Part shown: one piece after another, positions 42,562-54,800 of the stretch | Position numbering within the stretch: position 1 is the stretch's first letter | Layout: each line of letters begins with the position of its first letter | From: Malachius bipustulatus | Lineage: Eukaryota; Arthropoda; Insecta; Coleoptera; Melyridae | Direction of reading: 5' to 3' | NCBI GenBank assembly: GCA_910589415.1 | Contig: OU342630.1 | Coordinates: 78,550,186-78,614,185 of the forward strand | Length of the DNA: 64,000 nt | Translations under genes and position numbers: made by a program | Notes under the pieces: generated by a model | What the model was told of the DNA's origin: nothing | The model's input: only the letters and a program-made list of their open reading frames with translations | The model's database searches: none

Positions 42562-43479
42562 AATTATTATTCATAGTCAATGAGAATGGCAAAAAATGTT
42601 GTATTTTATGTCCCCTTCAAAACCCATTTTGATTTTTCTTCATGGGTTGTTTGTTTCTCGAGTAATTTTTTTCGTAGAGGCGCCAAAAATTTAAAATAAA
42701 CCAAAATTCGCGCGTGAATTTCAAAGTCAAAAACTGTGACTAATTATTAAAGGAAAATCTTGGATAAGATTTTTATGAACTTTTGGTAGACTTTTTACTT
42801 TGCCGACTGGACTATAATGCGAGAGACATAAAAAAAGAGAGAGAAAAAATTAGAAAAAAGTTATAATAATGATTGAAGCTGCGAAAAATGGTTAGCCTTC
42901 AATCTGGAACAACAGACTCATAGAATAAAAATTAATAACTTATTCGAAATTTAATTTAAACGGAAAAGGAAAAATTATTACGGTGGATCGAAAAATATAA
43001 TTTCATGGATATGCAACCTGAATTTCGTAAAATTTTTAGTTGATATCCCATCATGCAGAGTGAAACGGCTTTCTCAATGACTTCGCTTTAAATTGGGTCC
43101 AAACCACTTCCATTAGATTCACAACATTCATCAGCTGGAGTTGCCCGGAGGAAATAGCGGTTGCATCCTTCATATATGGCAAAGGAATATCCTTGTAGAA
43201 AATTTCCCCCGCACATCCTTCCTTCCACTACACAGCGTTGCCGCTTTTAGAGTTGTTCTGAGACTAGAAACGCGAGATTACTTCGTCCGAAGAATTTGTC
43301 GTCCTTAACTTAAGATGGAGCGGACAATAATTTCAACAGTTTTTCATATAAATAGATTAGACGATATCAGGAGCAATAATAATTAAAAAATACCTTTATT
43401 TATGTTTTTCCCTGTCGTGTGAGCAAATGAAAACGTATTTTAGGCAGACTTTGGAAAAAAATTAATCTCTGAGAATGAA

Positions 43480-44300
43480 TTTTTCACCATAGTGGCCATA
43501 GACGAGATCTTCAACATATCCAGAGCATCTTTCCCAGTGATATATCCCTTCTTTGCTGCCATGTATGTTGTTGTGGTGACAATCTATTTTCGGTGGAATG
43601 ATTTCTATGAACAACTGGATGAAGTTACAATGGGAAACTTACTGAGCCCCGATACATTAAAAAATGGATCTTGTTGGTACCGTTATGTGGCTGACATCTT
43701 CGTCCCTGAAAACATGGATAAAAGAATTTTTTCACCACATCAACAATATTCACGGCCACATTCAATTCATAATAGAAATAGAAAAGGACAAAAAACTATA
43801 GGTATATCGTTAACTGGGACGCGAATGACACCTTGGGGCACAAGGTCAACCGAAAAGCAAAGCAACACACATATCGCTATTTAGCTACACAAAAATTCCA
43901 ATAATCATCCAGACGATGCAGTAATAAAAACACTCGTGGATCATGCATTCCGAATTTGTTAGACCAAATACCTCCAAGAAGAGCTAGCCCACCGCTCGAA
44001 TGACCACGCCGTTCTAGGAGTTAAGAGGGCGTTAAGACCAAGGACACCAAATCCTACAACGAACAACCACTAAGAGTTATGGGAGCTAATTTTTGCTCTA
44101 CCTCAGGAACACCGATCGAATTGATAAATTACTGCAGCACAACGGTCTTAAAACGATCCTGAACTACCACACAGGTTCACATTACATACTCCCCCCCCCC
44201 CCATTTCAGCTATGAGTTATTTTGTATAAATTCATTAGGGACACCAAACGCTGTTGTATGATAAGGGTCCAAGAGCCTATCGAGGGAGAATAGGGCGCTT
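43480..44300 (+). pseudogene. Penelope-like element, reverse transcriptase relic
   Basis: One frame gives NDFYEQLDEVTMGNLLSPDT (usually FYEQxDGxxMGSPLSP) and CWYRYVADIFVPEN, the YVDD catalytic box with its first Asp replaced by Ala. Later RKGQKTIGISLTGTRM, NTHIAI and NNHPDDAVIKTLVDHAFRIC match the region after the polymerase core in Penelope elements. The segment between boxes is shortened and stops follow. The GIY-YIG endonuclease was not recognised. Dead fragment. Confidence 0.75.
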
Positions 44301-44681
44301 CCTCGATAGATTTCGAAAACTGTAACTGGAAATCGGAGAAACTAGGAAGAGATAGTGTACATTTTGGCACCCATTAATATTACTCCTTTTGGCTCACACC
44401 AACGGGATCCAGGTGTGGAATACCACACATAATTGGATCCCCAAACGATTAGTAAGTGATTACCCATCTGGGGCGGTAATCACAAAGGGGTCCACGTATG
44501 CGTTATAGCGTAATGGAACTCATATTCTTGTCGAAATCGTCGACCATTAGAGCGGCGCCGGCTGTTCAAGAAGTGGAGACATGATCTTTTACGAGCAACC
44601 ATACATTCCTAGGGAGTCTGGCATTTGAAAGCTGGGTTCTCTTTTTTATATCAACTGCAAAAATAAACCACCTAGAGTTCC

Positions 44682-45470
44682 TTGTCAAAAATGGCGGCAG
44701 AAGGATACACCCTCTTAAACGAGGCTCTTTGCCGAGTCAATAAAGATTCAAATCCGGATGAAAATCTTACATTATCAATTAATGAATTCTCGAAAACAAG
44801 GCTCAAAATCAGTATTTTAATAGCCAATTCCAAAGAATCCACATCCAGAAAGCAAGACATCCTCGGAACTAGAAAACATTAGCATGTGCTTCTATGGGAC
44901 CCCTGAACAAACACTCGCACTCTTCAAAATTAATGGACAAAATAAATGACATCGAAACCAAAATCGATAATGCGACCCAGGGTGGAGAATCATACCCATC
45001 AAAGGCAGCCGTTCCAAAGGTTTCCGTGCCTTCAGGGAAAAAATTTACGCCACAGCCAAGGAAATCCATAATAATTACCCCAATTGATATTAACTCTCTT
45101 AAAGATTCTGACGCCACTTAATTAGACAGAATAAAACCGTCCGACTTGGGCCTAAAACCAGCCAGAATTGTTAAGACGGGCACAGCCGGAATACGAATTG
45201 AATCGGCAGAATTCGATATCAAGGACGTCGACAACGAAGCGCTTAAGAAAGCTGGACTAAAACTGGAAGAAATAAAAAGGTTCCAACCCCGTATGGCGAT
45301 TTCTGGAGTGCCCAAGAATATTGAGGATGAAGAATTGAGAGATGAAATACTGGACAACATTGAAGGATATTACATACGACGATATCAAAATAAGAGCAAA
45401 GTTTGGCCCCATGACAAATACTACAATCATTGGATAAAAGAGATAAGTGCATGCAATATTTAAGGCAGGA
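44682..45470 (+). pseudogene. LINE ORF1 (gag-like) relic
   Basis: Three successive frames give NEALCRVNKDSNPDENLT, a Ser/Lys/Pro-rich spacer, then ARIVKTGTAGIRIESAEFDI and LEEIKRFQPRMAISGVPKNI followed by EDEELRDEIL. The IxxxGVP and following acidic helix resemble the RRM-like part of jockey-type LINE ORF1 proteins. One in-frame stop at 45119-45121 and loss after about 45460. No reverse transcriptase follows. Confidence 0.55.
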
Positions 45471-47825
45471 ATTATTAGAAATATAGGCAAAATATACATA
45501 ATAATAATAATCTTGCTACAATAGGACCAGAATAACTTGGCCTCTGGTTCTGTGAATTATACTGTTGAATACGGGTTGTATTAGAAATGTGCTGTATTGG
45601 TCATTGCAGATTTCAGACGTGGCTATAGCAAGGTATAGGTAGTCCAGTTAATAACTTGTAAAAGTTTTCCAGATATTGCAGGTAAAAGGCAAAATACTCC
45701 CTCCTCAAACGGCCAACTTATTTTGGACGTATTGTACGTTAAAGACCACATTTAAATCGTCCGATGTTTCAAGTGTCAGAAATTTCGACATCTACAAAAA
45801 GATTGTAGAGAAGGAGAAACTAGCGAGAACTGCGCTGGAAACCATACACGACAGCAAAATTGCAAAAAAGGGCCCGAGCAGAAGAAGTGTGTATAAATTG
45901 ACCTAAAGCACGTATCAGAGATAATAAACACGAGGAGAGATCACAGCAGTGCCCTGTTCTTTTAAAAAGAACTACAAGACATGATTTTGAACACTTCATA
46001 TTATGTCAACACCTAAAACAACGATTTCCAGAAACAGCAAATCTTCTAGTAAATCTGGAGAACTGCCTAGTGGATGTGGACAGGGATGTTGATGGGGACT
46101 TTCTCTTGTTCATTTTCAAAAAAAGTATTGTTAGTGACCACGAGGAATGAACGCAACGCTTGTTGTGCACACGGAACTACCTACTTCTAAGAGACCATCG
46201 AGGAAAAACCACTCTCTATTTTTATAAACAAGAGGAAAAAATTAGAGTTCGAAATTATAAAATAAAAATAAGAACTCTTCTAAAAGTACATACTTTAGGA
46301 AACACTTTGGTTAAAAGTTAATATATACCTACTCCTCCAAGATAGTTTTTTCATTGTTTGATCAAAATTGGATAAAGATGCAAACCTGTAGTTAAAAAAA
46401 AAGTACAAAAAATAAAAATAAATATTCAAAAAGGGACTCAAAATCTTGAATTTCGGGATCTAAAATAAAATTTTGGCAACGCTGTTTCGCACAAAACAGA
46501 CAGCTTCGCAAAGGAAACGGAGTCGCTGCGGAGATCGGTGGAAATTGGCGCCTGAGCGGGAGGCTGTTACCTTTGACATTTAAGCCGTCGGGTCTGGAAA
46601 CCGGAGCCATCATCGCAATCCGAAACTCCCGACAAGAAGTGTTCGAATTCTCCTTCCGCATCATTGCGTCAGCTTCCTGAGTCATGTGGAACTATTGAAA
46701 TTCGACTCCCTCAAGGATCAAATCATCGATGTCAACTTTCTATGCGCGACGTCATTTGATCTACAGATCTCACTCGAAACATGACGCTTTTCGGAACAAA
46801 TTCAGTTTGCTAGGGCTCTGGAGGGACATTATTTCTAGAGCACGCTGAAAAAGTGTACGTGGGCGTGTAAGTACGAGTACACCCTTGGAAAGTCTAAAAA
46901 GCATCATATTATAACCGATTAAAACTTTTCTAAGGTGCAACTTTTCTTTTTATTTGGGATTGGATTTTTTATAATAAAACAAATTATAATACATAATTTC
47001 CTCAATGGATCATAATCATTTTCTTCAGACTTGGGTAATACCGAATTCAGCACTATTTTCACAGGTGAAGAAGATCTCAGAAATCCCAATAATCGCAAAT
47101 GGTTTCAACAAGACGGAAGGCCACCACATTGAACTGCAAACGTAAACGATTTTTAAATCAGATTTTTTCCTGAAGACCAAAATCGAAAGTTATGAGTTTT
47201 CTGAATGCCGACTAAATTAAATTTCAGAAGAGGTGACAAAAACACACGACTCCTTCCTGTTTAAAACAAAGTTAATAACAATAATAATAATAAGGTCTTC
47301 AAAGAGGGATAATATTAAGAATAGCATCCCAACTCATGTAAAGAATGAAGGGCATCCTGTATATTAATCATTTCACGTTAAACGTGCAAAATTAATACCT
47401 ACTGAAAATATGGAGAGCGGAGATGAATTCATTCCGTATATGAAAAGCATATGCGTTGAATTTCATTTAAAAAGTCATCAATATTCAGAGCCAGCCAGGA
47501 ATATGCTTCCGGGCCTAAGCCAGGAATTATATTACTGTACTGTTATCCTTCGTTGTTTAGCAACCGCCGGGATCACTACAGGACTCGTCCATTTTCCCGG
47601 GACTAATAATTATAATAGGCCAGAAAGTACCAACTTGATGTCGAGTGGAGAACAAGTTAGGTAAATAATAAATTTTTAAATTTACAAACTCCAATAAAAA
47701 CGTAGTTAAAAACTGTTGAATAATAATTATGTCGCACTTGTGCGTTATTAATTCTGTACCATGACTTTCAGCTCACGTCCGTTAGAAATCCGTCAACTGG
47801 CATCGGAAAAAAAATGACAAAGCTG
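45470..47825. other. Repeat-derived sequence, largely unassigned
   Basis: About 45680-46160 on the plus strand reads as decayed coding sequence of unknown family (FDIYKKIVEKEKLARTALET and later LVNLENCLVDVDRDVDGD in other frames). At 47095-47150 NNRKWFQQDGRPPH is a scrap of a Tc1-type DDE transposase. An 84-codon frame at 47410-47664 is not recognisable. No intact gene. Confidence 0.4.
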
Positions 47826-50404
47826 ATATTTCGAGATACAGCGTGGCCCAAATATTTCAGATACATTTTTTCTTTTGTTGCTGATCTAAAGGGTCTTTTC
47901 TATGGAGACCTTAACCCTGAATTTGCGCATTGTCCCAATTGCCACGTCGTTCGCCATCTTGGATTCAATTTTTTTCAACAGCTCATATCTCGTGTTCTGA
48001 TTATTATTGTCCTACAGCAATCGTTCCGGGGTCGTTAGACTGGTCATGATTTAGTCTTCAATTAAGTCTACATCAAGAAAAACTCCCCTTTATTGGTAAA
48101 AAAGTGAATAGTATTAGTTCCAGTGCATCTGAGACCCTCGTCGACGGTTTACTAATTTAAACTGGACTAAATTTCTAGTATTTAGTAAAAAAAAATAGAA
48201 ATTGGTGGATTCTTCGCCCGCCAATCCACGCTAGAAGTTGCGCTGTTTATTACCATGCTACTTTGAAGCCTCTAAAAATCGCGGATCGCGCTGTCGCACG
48301 TTCGTCGTTCGCGCTGCATTTCTCGCTTTTGTAACTAATATAACGCAAATTAATTAAGATCAACGGCATATTAGTTAAATCTATGTTTTATGCGGTTTAC
48401 TTATATTTTAAAGTATTCAGGAATATTTTAAAGGTGTTTTTGAATAGACAAGAACGGTTTAAGAAATTTCTCGGTAAGATTTTTTATTTTCCTCAGCTTT
48501 CTCTCAACTTTTTTTCACACCACCTTTGAGGTGAAACAATTTCTCGCCAATGAGCGCAATAAAATTAATTTCAAGGAGATGTTTGAAAGAACCACTTGAA
48601 CAATAATTAAGGATTCGAAGTGGGACAAGCTTGGGAGAATGCGGACGTTGACATCGTTAGAACGACAATTGAAGTAGCTCCGAGATTTTATCCCGCCATA
48701 ATCGTAAGAGAGGACAGAGATCTGCTCGTGTTGATGTGCGCACTTGGAAAATATCTCAAAATATCTACTTTCATAAAGTTGAAAAGGGAGCCACCGCATT
48801 GAAAAATAATTCTACAAGCATCTTCACATTTTCTAGATGCGACACCGTTTCTGTTATCTGCGAAATGAGGAAACGAAATACTTGACGTCTTTTAGAAAAA
48901 ATGTTAATCTTCGAGAAGGAATAAAATTTTTCGGAAAGCCACCCCCGGACAGAATTAACATCGCTACAGCTGGGAAGAGTGTGTTGATTGCACTATACGG
49001 AGGAAAAGAGTCCGATACTTCTATTGATCAATTAAGCTATAAAATGTTTGTACGCTCAGCAGATCTCAAAACAAAGACCGTCTTATCGCGCTTGCCTCGC
49101 ACGAACTCCGCAGCAGTTCAGAGTTTCCCTACGGACATATTACCAAGTTCAAGAGTGGCTTGGAAAAGAGAAAAATACGCTTAACTGGGACTGGAAAAAT
49201 AGTGACCGGGGTTTGGAGCAGTGATCAGCGAACAGGAACCGATTTAACGTGTTCTGTTAGTTGGACATCATATCCTGTGAATTCACAACAAAATGCGGTA
49301 ACGCTTATGGTTGTCGAAAGGTAGGATTGAAATGTTCAATCCTATGCGAGATTTGCTGTGGCGATACCTGCAGGAAGGTGAATGAAGACGCAGAAGACTC
49401 GAATGATGAAGACAAAGAAGATTATGACGACCTCCCAATGATGGTAGCTTTACCTAGAGCGACGAAATCAATGAAAAGATAAGCGAGGGAATTGACCCTG
49501 ACAACCGACGACGATGTCATTGACAACGACCACAATAATATCGACAACGAAACTTAAGAACGAGATGACTGAAATCCGAATTCAAATTCCACGAAAGATG
49601 AAAAACATGTAAGTAAGACAAAAAATCGTGGATTACGCCTCTCGGGGAAACAGCGGAAAAGCTCTATCATACCTCAAAAGTGGTGCGGAAAAAAGTTGAG
49701 AGAAGGTTTAGGAAAATAAAAATTTTACAGAGAAATTTCTTAAATCGTTCTTTTATATCCTAAAACACCTTTAAAATATACCTGAATACTCTAAAATTAA
49801 AGTGAACGCGTGTTCTTAGTACAGATTTAGTGAACATGTCGTTTCGAGAAAATGAAGCCCGAAAAATGCGTTGCGAGATAAAAGCGAGAAATGCAACGCG
49901 AACCGCGAACGCGCCAAAGCGCGATACGAGGCTTCAAAGTAGCCCGGTAATAAACAGCGCAACTTCCGGCATGGATTCGCGGGCGAGTAATACACCAATC
50001 GGGATGATATTTTTTTTTCTAAATACTAGAAATTGAGTCTATAAATTAGTAAACCATCGATAAGGGTCTGAAAAGAGCGATGCGCGGAGAAACCGGACGC
50101 AAGAACTTTTGGCAAAGTACTTATAAGTTTTCGTGCTAAAAACTTTTTAACCAGTAGTGGGGAGTTTTACTTGACATAGACTTAATTGAAGAGTAAATCC
50201 TGGCGAGTTCAACAACCCTGGAACGCTGCAGGATAATAATTAGAACGCGAGATATGAGCGGTTGAAAAAAATTCAAGATGGCGGCGGATTAGGCAATTTT
50301 AACAATGTGCAAATTCAGGGTTAAGGTCTTTGCGAATACCCTTTCGAATATGCAACAAAAGAGAAAATGTATTGAAATTTTTGGGTCACACCGATAAAAT
50401 ATTC
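47826..50404 (+). mobile_element. Large element with about 650-bp terminal inverted repeats around a broken ORF
   Basis: Left arm (47826-48480) and right arm (49735-50404) are reverse complements at about 75-80 per cent: GACCTTAACCCTGAATTTGC, CATATCTCG, TTCAATTAAGTCTA, GGTTTACTAATTTA, TTTCTAGTATTTAG, GCGCTGTTTATTACC, ATTTCTCGCTTTT and CACCTTTAAAATAT all occur in both. The 1.2-kb core carries the relic described at 48620-49560. Terminal motif and target duplication were not resolved (tips near GATACAGCGTGGCCC and its partner). Confidence 0.85.
48620..49560 (+). pseudogene. Relic of a multicopy arthropod protein with a CXC-like cysteine tail
   Basis: Shifting frames give ENADVDIVRTTIEVAPRFYP, REDRDLLVLMCALG, KSVLIALYGGKESDTSIDQL, SADLKTKTVLSRLPRTNSAA, YYQVQEWLGKEK and finally CGNAYGCRKVGLKCSILCEI plus CCGDTC with an acidic tail. 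From memory this order (DxDLLVLL, LYGGKESDTSL, LPPTxAAARQH, Cys-rich GCRKAGLKC) belongs to an uncharacterised family common in arthropod genomes; the tail resembles the CXC/tesmin Cys-rich repeat. At least three frameshifts. Its place between long inverted repeats suggests the family is mobile-element encoded. Confidence 0.6.
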
Positions 50405-51480
50405 CTAAATGCCCTGGACTATTATATTATTAAATTTGGAAATTTGGAAGTTTGTACAGAGTTATTTTTCACTTATTGTTTGATAAACTATAGAATGAGC
50501 TTTTGAACTATTTCTATTTGTATAATTTTCTCTTATTTGTAAGTTCTCCATTAATTATTATTTCTGGAGTTTTTCAACAGAACTGTCTGGAACAATTGGT
50601 TCAAATCCACAAAATTCTAGAAGAATTTTTTCTGCTTTATCTTGTCAAGTCCATAGCTTTGCAATCAGCTATTACTGTTACTCTAACTGTCGCTGTGTTA
50701 GGAATTCGGAACTCCATAGATCACAAAATAAGACTTGATAGGGAGAATTATCGTCGTAACAACAACATAAAAGAAACGAACAGACGTTATGCCCGACAAC
50801 TTTCACACTCTCCTCCTTACGCAAGTCGGTAATTTGAGCCTTAAAAAATTCCAATCATCGGTTCTTTCATATCAAACGCGGGTTTCATTCAACCTCGAAG
50901 GAAATGAGTTTTTGAAGGAGAATTTCATAAAAGCCAACGTGTTTCTTAACGGCGTATTGTGCAAATAACTCATACTATACAATATCAGAATCTGGGGGAA
51001 TGCCTCAAAGAGCCGCATTGTTCCTTTGACGCCATAAAGGCTTTTAATGAGACTTCTGACGTCAATCGCATTCAGCATTTAAATTAGTCCTGAATTTTTA
51101 AGACTGCGAGCGATCTTCAATCAAAGCAGAGAAATTCTTCGCAAACATATGTTAATATAATTTTATGAGTCATTTGGCAGCACGAAAAATTTATCAACAG
51201 AAAGACGGTTTTAATGATAAAATAAAATGGCTTATTATTGTTGACACCCTTGATAATGATGACAATCAGAATGCTTTTGATGAAAATGAAATCCCTTAAA
51301 AAGCTCACAACAATTTCTCAAAATGATCATAAAACTATATACAGGAAAAGCGTTATTGACCAAGCAAAGAGAGGTTTTTTGACAAAAATAGTAACGCGGA
51401 ATACTACCGCTGCATCACACGCGGAATAGCCCCCAGATTCTAACTGCATACTTTTTCACTCGAGTTTCTTTTTTTTTATT
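50405..51480. other. No gene recognised
   Basis: A 109-codon frame at 50503-50832 (hydrophobic start, basic tail) and small frames near 51240 resemble no family known to me. Probably random or decayed repeat. Confidence 0.35.
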
Positions 51481-53850
51481 GGCCCTTTAGTTCAAAAAAT
51501 CACATTTTCTTTCTATTGTTGCAAATAAAAGAAAAATTGACAGAACCATGTAAATGGTCCCAATGGTCGAACTGTAGAGAATTAAAATACGAAGAAAATG
51601 AGAGCCGAAACAACCCGATCCATTCATTATTAAGAGAGAAAGCCCCCTCAAAAAAAAAAAACGATAAACAGCGTTTTTTCCAAAATTCGTAACGTCGGCA
51701 TTTTTTAAACTTGTAGTGCAGGTTGGAAGGTACTTCCGTGTGCAAAACCGAGACGCTGTCGGATTATTAGTAATTACAATCAGAAGTTCTTCACACCATA
51801 TTTTACAGCGAGGCTGGATGCCTTGGAGGTCGTCCGATTCGAACTTATCAAACGGATTTGGAAAGTAGAAATGTTCAGCTATAAAAGGCCAATATCCTTT
51901 TCCCATTTAAAGTTAAATGCTGAGAAATAGGTAAAAATTGCGCGCAAACATTTGCGAAAACGGCCGAGTGCGCGTCAGTGGTCGTGGAGTGGGAGTAGAA
52001 AAACAGTTGCGGGGAATAAAAGGAGCATGCATAAAATATAGTAATCAGGGTTCGCCCGATTTAAATCATTTGATTTAAATCACGATTTAAATCAACGATT
52101 TAAATCAAGTGATTTTTTTATACATATTAATCAACGATTAAAATCAAAAAAATCAAAAATCAGAAATACTATGTTTTTATCGAGTTTTTTATTTCCTATA
52201 AGAAATTTTAATTGGTGCAACAAAAATCATATTATATAGAAGGCTCGATAGAAGGGTGAAGGGTACCATAAACCTCAGATAGTAATTTATTATTATTGAT
52301 GAAAACATTGAAAACATATTTTATTGCTTTCTTTTGAAACTTGAAACCTTTAAAGGGTGATCATAATTTATGTATTCCTGCTTTAAGTTTGAATTTGAAT
52401 AAATGCAGTAGGTAATTATGGGAACAACCAATTATTGTATCTATTATTATATTTCATCTCATGCATCTTTCTTTTGATCTCACTTAGCTGGACCATAACT
52501 TGGAAATAAAAAATAAATAATAAAGGAATGTCCTTTTTTATTATTATTTATTATGTGTTCTTGAATAGTGAAAGGGTTTGGGGGGCTTTTTGTGATACTT
52601 CGGCCTCCTAAAGAATTCTTCATAAGTACCTATAATTCATAAAAAATGTTTCTAACTTTTCTGAATTTTAACTGATTCTGGTAAATAAATTTGTTTCAAT
52701 TCTTTAATTTAATTTTATTATTTTTAATTATATAATTCAACAAAACCAAAAGTGAAGAAAAAAATTACAAGGGAAAAACGCAAAATTCATGGTGTGGCGA
52801 CCACTTGTCAGCCTTAACGAAAATATGAAGCAAAAACTTCTCACATATCTGATGTGAGAGCGTAAAAGAGCGGAAAACAGATTATACCACATTATTAGAA
52901 ATTAAAAAAAAAAATTGAAGAAATCAAAAAAATCAAATAAATCAAAAAAATCACGATTTTTTTGATTTTTTTTTATAAAAATCATTGATTTTTGATTTTT
53001 ATAAAAAAAATCATGATTTTTTCGAACCCTGATAGTAATGCAAGCGCGCTGCACGCAAGCAGTGACGAATCTTGAAATTTGATTAGGTACCTCAGTTGTT
53101 ATCAAGGCTGTCTAAATTACTTTTTATTTATTTTGTATTACTATATTTATGCGACTTCCCCGCATCTGCTACTATACCCCCACTATAGCGCGCTCGGCCG
53201 TTTTCGCTCATGTTGGCGAACAATTTTTACCAATTTTTCAGCAGTTGAATGGAAAGTGAAGTTTTTTTCAAGAAGGAACATCGGTCTTAACTATGTAGAT
53301 AAGACACAGTCTTATCTTGGTATTTTTGGCTTGGCAACACCATGGCGAGACTGGGATTTTAACCCAGGCGAGCAGCCCCAACGGATTAGTAGTCTGCAGT
53401 TCTAACTTTTATAGCTGAATACTTCCTACTTACCAAATCTACTTGGTAAATTCAAACCGGACGACCTCCAGAGCATCCAGCCACGCTGCAAAATATGGTG
53501 CTGCAAAATATGGTATGAAGAACTTCTGATTGCAATTACGCAAAAAATAATTATCAAACCGCCCTTTGGGTGTTACAAACAGGAAGTACCTATCAATATC
53601 TCGAAAAGAGTCCGCATTACAACTCAAAAAAAAAATGGCAACGTTACAAATTTTTGGGAAAATGTTATTTTTCGTTTTTTTTTTTTTTTGTTTTCTCCCT
53701 TAATAATGAGTCAATCTGGTTGTTTCAGCTCTCATTTTGTTCGTATTTTAATTTTCTACAATTCGTTCAATTGCCCAATCAATCTTTCTTTCATAAGCAA
53801 AACAACAAAAAATGTCATTTTTACACTTAAAGTGGAAAAAAAAAGAAACA
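51480..53850. mobile_element. Fold-back element split by a hAT-type MITE
   Basis: Left arm 51480-52037 and right arm 53040-53850 are diverged reverse complements: AAAACGGCCGAG with CTCGGCCGTTTT, GGATGCCTTGGAGGTCGTCC with GGACGACCTCCAGAGCATCC, CATTATTAAGAGAGAAA with its converse. The minus-strand 139-codon frame at 51906-51490 lies inside an arm and has a diverged mirror on the plus strand at 53570-53830, so it is not a conserved gene. Confidence 0.75.
52046..53031. mobile_element. hAT-type MITE with 8-bp target duplication
   Basis: Tips CAGGGTTCG ... CGAACCCTG, flanked on both sides by the identical octamer ATAGTAAT (52038-52045 and 53032-53039), the 8-bp duplication typical of hAT. The left subterminal zone has five GATTTAAATC-type palindromes in about 80 bp; the right one has runs of AAATCAAAAAAATCA and ATCATGATTTTT. 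No transposase ORF in 986 bp. Confidence 0.92.
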
Positions 53851-54019
53851 GGTAAGCTCGAGTAGAAAACTGTGCAGTTTAGGATCTGGGATTTAGGAGC
53901 TGGGGGCTATTCAGCGTGTGATGTCACCGGCGGTATTCCCGTTACTATTTGTCTAAGAATCTGGTGATTTAGAACTCTGTTGCTTGGTCTATAATAAAGT
54001 AGCTGGATGGGACCCTCAT

Positions 54020-54550
54020 TATTTTAAGCATAAAAACAAGAATAACGTTTTTTCAGATCGGGCTTCGTTTGGTAAATATTTCCAAAATTGTGAAACTAAG
54101 TCAGCCATGAAAACAACAAATTTTCCAAAACTGAACGGCCAAAATCAAACGTCATGTATAAAATCGTATGTTAAACATAAAAGAAAGAATAACTTTTTTC
54201 AAGATCAGGCCTCGTTTAGGAAATATTTTCAAAAATGTTGTTCAGTTACCAAATTAAACCGATTTTTATTGCGGCCTTAGTTTTGCATTTTTTTTTAATA
54301 TTTTCTAACGAGGCCTGATCTTGAAAAAAGTTATCCCCTCTTTTATGCTTAAAATACGATTTTACACATGACATTCGATTTTGACTGCCCAGTTACTAAA
54401 AAAATATATTTTAGAAGCCTTAGTTTTACATTTTTTGAAATATTTTCCCAACGAAGCCCGATCTGAAAAAACGTAATTATTTTTTTTATGCTTAAAATAC
54501 AATTTACATGACATTTGATTTTGGCTGGCCCGTTACCGAACATCCTGTAT
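54020..54550. mobile_element. Fold-back repeat, family B copy 1 (double hairpin)
   Basis: TTTTTTCAGATCGGGCTTCG (left) pairs with CGAAGCCCGATCTGAAAAAA (right); inner TTTTTTCAAGATCAGGCCTC pairs with GAGGCCTGATCTTGAAAAAA. The unit TGACATTYGATTTTGRCTG ... TTTATGCTTAAAATAC appears twice, so this is a repeat of a repeat. The right tip is ACATCCTGTA. Related copy at 61110-61425. Confidence 0.8.
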
Positions 54551-54589
54551 AGAATAACGTATTTTATTATACCTACTTTTAAATAACTA

Positions 54590-54800
54590 TTGTTACGACA
54601 TCTAACTTTAAGAAATTGTAAGTAAATAAACATTAAATGTTTATAGTAGGATAACATTCATAAGGAATGTTAACCATCAGCGTAAACATAGTGACTATGA
54701 TCGTACATGTTTCAATCTACAATCTACATGGCATTGACCTGTAGCCTGTAGTTTATTAAAAGGATAGGAATTCCGATTCATTAAATTGGAATAATAATCA
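54590..54800 (+). repeat. LTR-like dispersed repeat, copy 3 (diverged)
   Basis: AAGTAAATAAACATTAAATG, CATGGCATTGACC and ATTCCGATTCATTAAATTGG follow the order of the copy at 9945-10190 before a poly-G tract at about 54820. Confidence 0.35.

Larger units (their letters stand above)
39595..42819. mobile_element. Composite of nested inverted-repeat elements, outer shell
   Basis: The outermost arms 39595-39690 (ATAATAGTCCAGTCGGTAAA ... AAAGTTCATAAAAAATC ... AAGATTTTCCTTTAATAG) and 42735-42819 (its reverse complement) enclose 3.2 kb. Inside lie a family A fold-back (39866-41360), which itself holds a MITE (40175-40812), and a further hairpin (about 41373-42740) holding another element (41803-42561). 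A third copy of the left shoulder lies in reverse at about 59930-60045. No part encodes a protein. Confidence 0.8.

Noticed and set aside
43492..43884. A 130-codon frame as a possible membrane protein gene
   Set aside because: Contains Penelope reverse transcriptase boxes and a mutated catalytic motif; it is a relic.
44190..44205. Poly-C run (also poly-G near 54820 and 59947, poly-C near 39750)
   Set aside because: Simple homopolymers; the 39.75 and 59.95 kb ones belong to the same repeat family and have no other structure.
51487..51906. A 139-codon minus-strand frame (MGKGYWPFIAEHFYF...)
   Set aside because: Lies in a fold-back arm and has a decayed mirror copy at 53.4-53.8 kb; no known family.
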